Below the pieces are notes generated by a model, which saw only the letters and a program-made list of their open reading frames with translations, was not told the DNA's origin and did no database searches. This document shows positions 58,405 to 64,000 of a stretch of DNA of 64,000 bases, piece by piece. The first letter of the stretch is position 1. Every line of letters begins with the position of its first letter. The stretch is from NCBI GenBank assembly GCA_048370855.1, contig DBGEOK010000015.1, positions 1 to 64,000 on the forward strand, given 5' to 3'. Source of the stretch: Limiplasma sp048370855 (GTDB lineage: Bacteria > Bacillota > Clostridia > Christensenellales > Aristaeellaceae). A program made the position numbers and the translations under genes.

Positions 58405-59607
58405 ATGTCAGCCATTCGCTGGGCGCTTAACCGCATCCCTCAATCGGACGACCGCCGCCTCTCCATCATGTCCGGGGAAAACGTGCGGCTGGCTTCAAAT
58501 TTTCACAAAAGCTTTCCCCAATATCAGGAGACGCCGCTCCGCTCCCTGCCCGGCATGGCGGCAGAGCTGGGGCTGTCCGGCGTCTATGTGAAGGACGAAT
58601 CCTATCGTTTTGGCCTGAACGCCTTTAAGGTGCTGGGCGGCTCGTATGCCATGGCGCGTTATATCGCTCAGGAAACAGGGCGCGACATCGCCCGGACGGA
58701 TTACGCCTACCTGACCGGCGACCGGCTCCGGCGGGATTTTGGGCAGGCGACCTTCTTTACGGCGACGGACGGCAACCATGGGCGCGGCGTGGCATGGGCG
58801 GCCAAGCGGCTGCATCAGAAGGCCGTGGTGCATATGCCCAAGGGAACGGTTCGGCGGCGGTTTGACAATATCCGCGCCGAGGGCGCGGAGGTAACCATCG
58901 AGGAACTGAACTATGACGACTGTGTCCGCCTGGCGGCGAGAGAAGCCGCCGCCACCCCGCGCGGCGTTGTCATCCAGGATACGGCATGGGAGGGGTACGA
59001 GGAAATCCCCGCCTGGATTATGCAGGGCTACGGCTCCATGGCCGCCGAGGCGGCCAGCCAGCTAAAGGCGGAGGGCGTGGACCGCCCCACGCACATCTTG
59101 ATCCAGGCGGGCGTCGGCTCGCTGGCGGGCGCGGTCGTCGGATATTTCGTCAATCTGTTCCCGGACAACCCGCCGAAAATGGCGGTGATCGAGGCGCAGG
59201 CGGCGGATTGCCTCTACCAAAGCGCTCTGGCTGGCGACGGCGGCATTCGTACCGTGAGCGGAGATCTGGACACCATGATGGCCGGGCTGGCGTGCGGCGA
59301 GCCCAACGTTCTTTCGTGGGATATCCTGCGCAATCACGCGGACGCGTTCATCTCCTGCCCGGACTGGGTCGGCGCGACGGGCATGCGCATGCTCGGCTGC
59401 CCCGTGAAGGGCGATCCGCAGGTCATCAGCGGCGAGAGCGGCGCGGTGGGCATGGGCGTTATCGCCGCGCTGACGCGGCGCGGCGAATGCCGCGAGCTTG
59501 CGGACGCGCTGGGGCTGGACGCCTCGTCCAGGGTGCTGCTATTTTCCACCGAAGGCGATACCGACCCCGAAAACTACCGGGCCGTCGTGTGGGACGGCAA
59601 GCTTTAG
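58405..59607 (+). CDS. ygeX: Diaminopropionate ammonia-lyase YgeX
   Basis: This PLP enzyme converts 2,3-diaminopropionate to pyruvate and two ammonia. The 400-aa protein has the PLP lysine K75 in RFGLNAFKVLGGSYA, ATDGNHGRGVAWAA, IQAGVGSLAGAVVGYF and SGESGAVGMGVI. It matches E. coli YgeX in length (398 aa). AAAGGAG lies 9 nt before the ATG. It leads the ygeX-ygeY-ygeW-arcC run. In this context the substrate is thought to come from purine breakdown. Confidence 0.92.
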   Translation: MSAIRWALNRIPQSDDRRLSIMSGENVRLASNFHKSFPQYQETPLRSLPGMAAELGLSGVYVKDESYRFGLNAFKVLGGSYAMARYIAQETGRDIARTDYAYLTGDRLRRDFGQATFFTATDGNHGRGVAWAAKRLHQKAVVHMPKGTVRRRFDNIRAEGAEVTIEELNYDDCVRLAAREAAATPRGVVIQDTAWEGYEEIPAWIMQGYGSMAAEAASQLKAEGVDRPTHILIQAGVGSLAGAVVGYFVNLFPDNPPKMAVIEAQAADCLYQSALAGDGGIRTVSGDLDTMMAGLACGEPNVLSWDILRNHADAFISCPDWVGATGMRMLGCPVKGDPQVISGESGAVGMGVIAALTRRGECRELADALGLDASSRVLLFSTEGDTDPENYRAVVWDGKL

Positions 59608-59640
59608 GACTGACCGGAGAACTCGATACAGGAGGCGTTC

Positions 59641-60918
59641 ATGATGGATTACCAACGGATTCGGGAGGCCGCCCAGGGGTATGAGGCGGCGATGACCCGG
59701 TTTCTCCGCGAGCTGGCGCGCATACCGGGCGAAAGCTGCGGCGAGGAGGGGCATATTCTCCGCGTGAAGCAAGAGATGGAGGCCGTGGGCTATGACCGCG
59801 TGGAGATAGACCCCATGGGCAACGTGCTGGGGTTCATGGGAAACGGCGGCAGGCTGATCGGCTTTGACGCGCATATCGACACCGTGGGGGTGGGCAACCG
59901 TTCCAATTGGGACTTCGACCCCTATGAGGGGTATGAAACCGAAACGGAAATCGGCGGTCGGGGAACCAGCGACCAGCTTGGCGGCATCGTTTCTTCCGTT
60001 TACGGCGCGAAAATCATGAAGGACCTGGGGCTGATCCCCGAGGGCTTTACCATACTGACGACGGGTACCGTTCAGGAGGAGGACTGCGACGGGCTTTGCT
60101 GGCAGTACATTGTCAACGAGGACAAGCTTCGTCCCGAATTTGTGGTATCAACCGAGCCTACGGACGGCGGCATCTACCGCGGCCAGCGGGGCCGCATGGA
60201 AATCCGCGTGGACGTCAAGGGCGTGAGCTGCCACGGGTCCGCGCCAGAGCGCGGCGATAACGCCATCTACAAGATGGCCGACATCCTCCAGGAGGTTCGC
60301 GCGCTGAACGACAACGGCTGCGGCGACGGCGAGGTCATTCCGGGCCTTGTCAAAATGCTTTCCCCCTCCTATAACCCCCAATACGAGGAAGCCCGTTTTC
60401 TGGGGCGCGGCACAATCGCCGCGTCGGAAATCTTCTTTACCTCCCCCAGCCGGTGCGCCGTGGCGGATTCCTGCTCCGTCTCCCTCGATCGCCGCATGAC
60501 CGCGGGAGAGACATGGGAAAGCTGCCTGGAAGAAATCCGCCGGCTGCCCCATGTCAGGCAATACGGCGCGGAGGTGAGCATGTACTCCTATTCCCGCCCT
60601 TCCTGGAAGGGCCTAAACTACCCGACGGAATGCTACTTTCCCACGTGGACGCTCCCCGCCGGGCATCCCGTCGCCCGAGCAATGGCGGAGGCTTATCAAA
60701 GCCTTTACGGCGAGCCGCGTGTGGATAAGTGGACCTTCTCGACCAACGGCGTCAGCATCATGGGGCGCTTCGGCATCCCGTGTATCGGCTTTGGCCCCGG
60801 CAAGGAAGCCCAGGCGCACGCGCCCAACGAGCGCACCTGGAAGGCCGACCTGGTACGCTGCGCGGCGGTTTATGCTGCCCTGCCCTCCGCCTACGCAAGC
60901 GCCGGCAAAGCGCCCTGA
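59641..60918 (+). CDS. ygeY: M20-family amidohydrolase YgeY
   Basis: The 425-aa zinc peptidase-like hydrolase has IGFDAHIDTVG, GRGTSDQLGGIVSSVYGAKI, TVQEEDCDG, STEPTDGGIYRGQRGRMEI and SCHGSAPERGDNAIYKM. It belongs to the selenium-metabolism-linked YgeY hydrolases, usually near xanthine dehydrogenase and selenium genes. Two in-frame ATGs (59641 and 59644) follow GGAGG; either fits. It probably acts on an N-carbamoyl or amide intermediate; this is inferred. Confidence 0.9.
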   Translation: MMDYQRIREAAQGYEAAMTRFLRELARIPGESCGEEGHILRVKQEMEAVGYDRVEIDPMGNVLGFMGNGGRLIGFDAHIDTVGVGNRSNWDFDPYEGYETETEIGGRGTSDQLGGIVSSVYGAKIMKDLGLIPEGFTILTTGTVQEEDCDGLCWQYIVNEDKLRPEFVVSTEPTDGGIYRGQRGRMEIRVDVKGVSCHGSAPERGDNAIYKMADILQEVRALNDNGCGDGEVIPGLVKMLSPSYNPQYEEARFLGRGTIAASEIFFTSPSRCAVADSCSVSLDRRMTAGETWESCLEEIRRLPHVRQYGAEVSMYSYSRPSWKGLNYPTECYFPTWTLPAGHPVARAMAEAYQSLYGEPRVDKWTFSTNGVSIMGRFGIPCIGFGPGKEAQAHAPNERTWKADLVRCAAVYAALPSAYASAGKAP

Positions 60919-61079
60919 CGCTTTTTGTTTTCTGTCCTCGGCAGGCCTTGGGCAGGGCTGAAAACGCCCGCCCTTCCAAGCCGCGCGCGGCGCGTGCCCG
61001 CGCGTCAACTCCCGTCCTAAGCTCCGGCGGCGCTTTGCCGCGCGTCAGATACGAAATGATAGCAAGGAGAGAACGATTC

Positions 61080-62270
61080 ATGAGCAAATCCGCCCCCTTT
61101 TTAAACGCCCTGAAGGCCCTCGATTTTTCCAAGATGTATAACGGCGATTTCTTCCTCACCTGGGAAAAGACGCGCGGCGAGCTGGACGCGGTGTTTGCCG
61201 TGGCGGACGCCTTGCGCGCCATGCGGGAGGAAAACCTGTCCACCAGGGTTTTTGAATCCGGCCTGGGCATTTCGCTGTTCCGCGACAACTCCACGCGCAC
61301 GCGCTTTTCCTTTGCCGCGGCGTGCAACCTGCTGGGGCTGGAGGTGCAGGACCTGGACGAGGGCAAAAGCCAGATCGCGCATGGGGAAACCGTTCGTGAA
61401 ACCGCCAGCATGATCTCCTTCATGGCGGACGTCATCGGCATCCGGGACGACATGTACATTGGAAAGGGCAACCGATACATGCGCGACGTGGCGGACGCCG
61501 TCGCCGCCGGCTACCGGGACGGGGTGCTGGAGCAAAAGCCCACGCTGGTCAATCTTCAGTGCGATATCGACCATCCCACGCAGACCATGGCGGATCTCGC
61601 GCACCTCATCCGCCGTTTTGGCGGCGTACAAAACCTGCGCGGCAAAAAAATCGCCATGACCTGGGCCTACTCCCCCTCCTACGGCAAGCCGCTTTCCGTG
61701 CCCCAGGGCGTCATCGGCCTGGCGACCCGTTACGGTATGGACGTGGTGCTGGCGCATCCCGAGGGGTATGAGGTGATGCCGGAGGTGGAGGCCGTCGCGG
61801 TGCGCCAGGCCAGGGAATCCGGCGGAAGCTACCGCCGCGTCAACGACATGAGCGAGGCGTTCGAGGGCGCGGACGTCGTCTATCCCAAAAGCTGGGCTCC
61901 CTTCGCCGCGATGGAGAAGCGCACCGCCCTGTACGGCAGGGGCGATTTTGAGGGAATCCGCGCGCTGGAGAAGGAGATGCTACAGCAAAACGCATGGTAT
62001 CAGGACTGGGAATGCACCGAGGAGCTAATGCGCTCCACCCGGGGCGGCAAAGCCGTCTATCTGCACTGCCTGCCCGCCGACATTTCCGGCATTAGCTGCG
62101 AGCGGGGCGAGGTAGCCGCCGGCGTATTTGAGCGCAACCGGAAATCCCTTTATCAGGAAGCCTCCAACAAGCCCTATATCATCGCCGCGATGATTGTGCT
62201 GGCCAAGCTCAAGGACCCGGTCGGCACGCTGGAAGCGCTGTCCCGCGCGAACCGGCCCCGCCTGTTTTAA
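61080..62270 (+). CDS. ygeW: Knotted carbamoyltransferase YgeW
   Basis: It is an aspartate/ornithine-type carbamoyltransferase whose natural substrate is unsettled. The 396-aa protein, the same length as E. coli YgeW, has FRDNSTRTRFSF for carbamoyl phosphate, DIDHPTQTMADL, MTWAYSPSYGKPLSVPQG and YLHCLPADISG. I start at ATG 61080, after AAGGAGAG; the frame runs further upstream without a site. With the adjacent carbamate kinase it would turn a ureido compound into carbamoyl phosphate and then ATP. Confidence 0.93.
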   Translation: MSKSAPFLNALKALDFSKMYNGDFFLTWEKTRGELDAVFAVADALRAMREENLSTRVFESGLGISLFRDNSTRTRFSFAAACNLLGLEVQDLDEGKSQIAHGETVRETASMISFMADVIGIRDDMYIGKGNRYMRDVADAVAAGYRDGVLEQKPTLVNLQCDIDHPTQTMADLAHLIRRFGGVQNLRGKKIAMTWAYSPSYGKPLSVPQGVIGLATRYGMDVVLAHPEGYEVMPEVEAVAVRQARESGGSYRRVNDMSEAFEGADVVYPKSWAPFAAMEKRTALYGRGDFEGIRALEKEMLQQNAWYQDWECTEELMRSTRGGKAVYLHCLPADISGISCERGEVAAGVFERNRKSLYQEASNKPYIIAAMIVLAKLKDPVGTLEALSRANRPRLF

Positions 62271-62312
62271 CAATAACCGCATCCGAAGTCCTTCCAGAAA
62301 GGTCGTAAGGGC

Positions 62313-63239
62313 ATGAAGATCGTCGTCGCGCTGGGCGGAAACGCGCTCGGCGCCACCCTTCCGGAGCAGATGCTCGCGGTTCAGGAAACCTCCCGGGCCA
62401 TTGCCGACCTCATTGAAGACGGGCATCAGGTCATCCTCACGCATGGCAACGGCCCCCAGGTCGGCATGATCCAGAACGCGTTCGGCGAATACGCCCGCGC
62501 GCACGGCACGGGCGTCGTCCCCCTGTCCGTCTGCGTGGCCATGAGCCAGGGCTATATTGGATACGATCTGCAAAACGCGCTGAGAGAGGAGCTTTTTAAC
62601 CGCGGTATTGCCAAGCCTGTATCCACGGTTTTGACGCAGGTTCGCGTCGACCCGGACGATCCGGCCTTTCAAAGCCCGCAAAAGCCGATTGGGCCTTTTA
62701 TGAGCCGGGAGGAGGCCGACGGGCTGGCGCGAACCAAGGGCTGGCGCTTCATGGAGGACGCCGGGCGCGGCTACCGCCGCGTGGTCGCGTCCCCCATGCC
62801 GGTTGAAATTGTGGAAATCGACACCATTCACGACCTGCTGGACGCCGGGCAGGTCGTGATCGCGGCGGGCGGCGGCGGCATCCCCGTCGTCGCGCGCGGC
62901 CATCACCTAAGCGGCGTGTCCGCCGTGATCGACAAGGATTTTACCGCGTGCAGGCTGGCGGAGACGGTGGACGCGAGCCTGCTGATTATCCTGACCGCGG
63001 TGGAACGCGTCGCCATTCGGTTTGGCCAGCCGGACCAGCGCTGGCTGGACAGCCTGACGGCGGAGCAGGCGCGGCGCTACTGCCGCGAGGGGCAATTTGC
63101 TCCCGGCTCGATGCTGCCCAAGGTAGAGGCCGCGATCGCGTTTGTCACAAGCGGCCCCGGACGCGAGGCGCTGATTACGCGGTTGGAAAAGGCGCGGGAC
63201 GGCATTCGGGGAAGGACGGGCACGCGCGTCCATGCCTAG
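62313..63239 (+). CDS. arcC: Carbamate kinase
   Basis: It makes ATP from carbamoyl phosphate and ADP, releasing ammonia and CO2. The 308-aa protein has KIVVALGGNALG, THGNGPQVGMIQNAF, IAAGGGGIPVV and VIDKDFTACRLAE. It corresponds to YqeA in the E. coli locus. It lies 42 bases after ygeW and overlaps the next gene by 8 bases. It is the likely energy-yielding step of this pathway. Confidence 0.95.
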   Translation: MKIVVALGGNALGATLPEQMLAVQETSRAIADLIEDGHQVILTHGNGPQVGMIQNAFGEYARAHGTGVVPLSVCVAMSQGYIGYDLQNALREELFNRGIAKPVSTVLTQVRVDPDDPAFQSPQKPIGPFMSREEADGLARTKGWRFMEDAGRGYRRVVASPMPVEIVEIDTIHDLLDAGQVVIAAGGGGIPVVARGHHLSGVSAVIDKDFTACRLAETVDASLLIILTAVERVAIRFGQPDQRWLDSLTAEQARRYCREGQFAPGSMLPKVEAAIAFVTSGPGREALITRLEKARDGIRGRTGTRVHA

Positions 63240-63870
63240 GCTGGGCGTCGTCGCGCTGGCTTCCGGCGAAAGCCGGCGCTTTGACGGAGGCGAAAAGCTG
63301 CTCGCGCGCGCCGGCGGGCGGGCGATGCTCGCTTACGTGCTGGACGCCCTGCCGCCGGACGTCTTTCAAAAGCGGCTTGTAGTCACGCGCAGCCCGCAGG
63401 CGGCCGCGCTGGCTCTGTCGCTTGGCTTTGAGGCGCTTGTCCATACGCTGCCGGAAATGTCCGATACCATCCGGCTCGGCGTCGAGCGCATGGCCGGGAT
63501 GGACGGCTGCCTGTTCTGCGTGGGCGATCAACCCCTGTTAACGGCCCGCACCGTGCGCAGGCTCGCCGGGGCGTTTGAAAAGGATCCGTCCCGCATCGTC
63601 CGCGCGTGCTTTGGCGAGCGGGATGGCAATCCCGTGCTTTTCCCCGCCGCGCTGTTTGGCGAGCTGGCGACGCTTGCGCCCGGGCAGTCCGGCGGGACGG
63701 TCATTCGCCGGCACGCGGGGCTGGTGACGCGCGTGCCGGCTTTTTCGGAGCGGGAGCTAAAGGACGTGGATACCCGTCAGGATTTTGATTGGCTCGTTGC
63801 GGAGCTGTCAACTCAAAAGGAGCGTGAAAAGCGTGCTGCTCATCGGCAACGGAAGGCTCATTACCCGTGA
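63232..63870 (+). CDS. ygfJ: MocA/YgfJ-type nucleotidyltransferase
   Basis: The 212-aa protein is a molybdenum-cofactor cytidylyltransferase-like NTP transferase: GVVALASGESRRFDGGEKLL (LAxGxSxRF...K), CVGDQPLLTARTVRRLAGAF and FGERDGNPVLFPAALFGELA. The YgfJ group accompanies selenium-dependent molybdenum hydroxylases. It probably prepares the cofactor for a xanthine dehydrogenase encoded beyond the window. Its start overlaps arcC. The second half of the signature (GGEK) differs a little from the usual MGxxK. Confidence 0.85.
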   Translation: MPRLGVVALASGESRRFDGGEKLLARAGGRAMLAYVLDALPPDVFQKRLVVTRSPQAAALALSLGFEALVHTLPEMSDTIRLGVERMAGMDGCLFCVGDQPLLTARTVRRLAGAFEKDPSRIVRACFGERDGNPVLFPAALFGELATLAPGQSGGTVIRRHAGLVTRVPAFSERELKDVDTRQDFDWLVAELSTQKEREKRAAHRQRKAHYP

Positions 63871-64000
63871 CGCGGACAGGCCCTTTCTGGCGGACGGCTG
63901 CGTGGCCGCGGACGGGGCGCTGATCAGGGAGGTCGGCGATACCGCGGCGCTGCGGGCCAAGTACCCGGACGCGGACTTTTTGGACGCCGGGGGCGGCGTC
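63833..64000 (+). CDS. ssnA: SsnA-like amidohydrolase, cut by the window end
   Basis: The first 56 codons read VLLIGNGRLITRDADRPFLA, DGCVAADGALIREVGDTAAL and AKYPDADFLDAGGG, the N-terminal beta domain of the SsnA aminohydrolase. The GTG at 63833 has AAGGAG 10 nt upstream and gives the family N-terminus; it overlaps the preceding gene by 38 bases. The catalytic barrel lies outside the window. SsnA is part of the same purine-degradation set. Confidence 0.85.
   Translation, partial: MLLIGNGRLITRDADRPFLADGCVAADGALIREVGDTAALRAKYPDADFLDAGGGV

Overview
The window reads as a high-GC, anaerobic, endospore-forming Firmicute of class Clostridia. Sporulation genes (SpoIIP, a BofA-type inhibitor, GerMN lipoproteins, a coat-like protein), ferredoxin-dependent 2-oxoacid oxidation, a class III ribonucleotide-reductase-like protein, T-box control of serS and a Bacillus-type nusB-folD-xseAB-ispA cluster all fit. 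Placement below class (for example Christensenellales or Oscillospirales) is only a guess. No rRNA, tRNA, CRISPR array, prophage or intact transposon was seen.

Layout. 84-9410 (minus): a co-oriented run from a paaK-iorA-iorB-paaK arylpyruvate module through a tandem-ACT protein, alr, a membrane protein, rsmD, coaD and a coiled-coil protein. 10126-16620 (plus): DUF1614-like protein, spoIIP, a TrpR-like YerC regulator, pcrA and ligA. 16674-18594 (minus): coat-like protein and an unusual ACT-ACT-metallo-beta-lactamase fusion. 18808-21953 (plus): small NrdD-tail protein, serS behind a Ser T-box, ferritin. 22026-27560: recQ, an SH3-repeat exported protein and a zinc-ribbon membrane protein. 27893-28243: rplS. 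28582-33296 (plus): OmpR-type response regulator, histidine kinase and two GerMN lipoproteins, a layout like actinobacterial MtrAB-LpqB. 33444-38608: Ca2+-type P-ATPase, a sugar-phosphate isomerase-like protein and a CapA-like protein with a decayed metal site. 38709-43442 (minus): glycolytic operon cggR-pgk-tpiA-gpmI with a visible promoter and a CggR-like operator. 43626-57005: bofA on plus, then a long minus-strand housekeeping block (hisS, aspS, asp23, amaP, DUF2273, nusB, Kae1-like, folD, xseA, xseB, ispA, PAP2-like, DUF6106-like, cysteine desulfurase, thiI). 57250-58035: IS110 transposase remnant and a small helix-turn-helix protein. 58405-64000 (plus): ygeX, ygeY, ygeW, carbamate kinase, a MocA-like nucleotidyltransferase and the start of ssnA. 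This is the left part of an anaerobic purine/urate catabolic cluster that runs off the window.

How parts work together. IorAB makes arylacetyl-CoA from arylpyruvates (or the reverse) and two PaaK ligases interconvert it with free arylacetate. YgeW, carbamate kinase, YgeX and YgeY fit stepwise breakdown of ureido compounds to diaminopropionate, pyruvate, ammonia and ATP. CggR probably senses glycolytic flux and controls its own operon.

The most unexplained structure is non-coding. A composite element of three fixed-spacing hairpins recurs in at least four gaps, in both orientations, and one copy sits in a 760-base mosaic with a 27-base tandem repeat. The strongest protein-level oddities are the ACT-MBL fusion, the two-component/GerMN operon, the Kae1-like paralogue inside the nusB-folD cluster and the decayed CapA-like protein.
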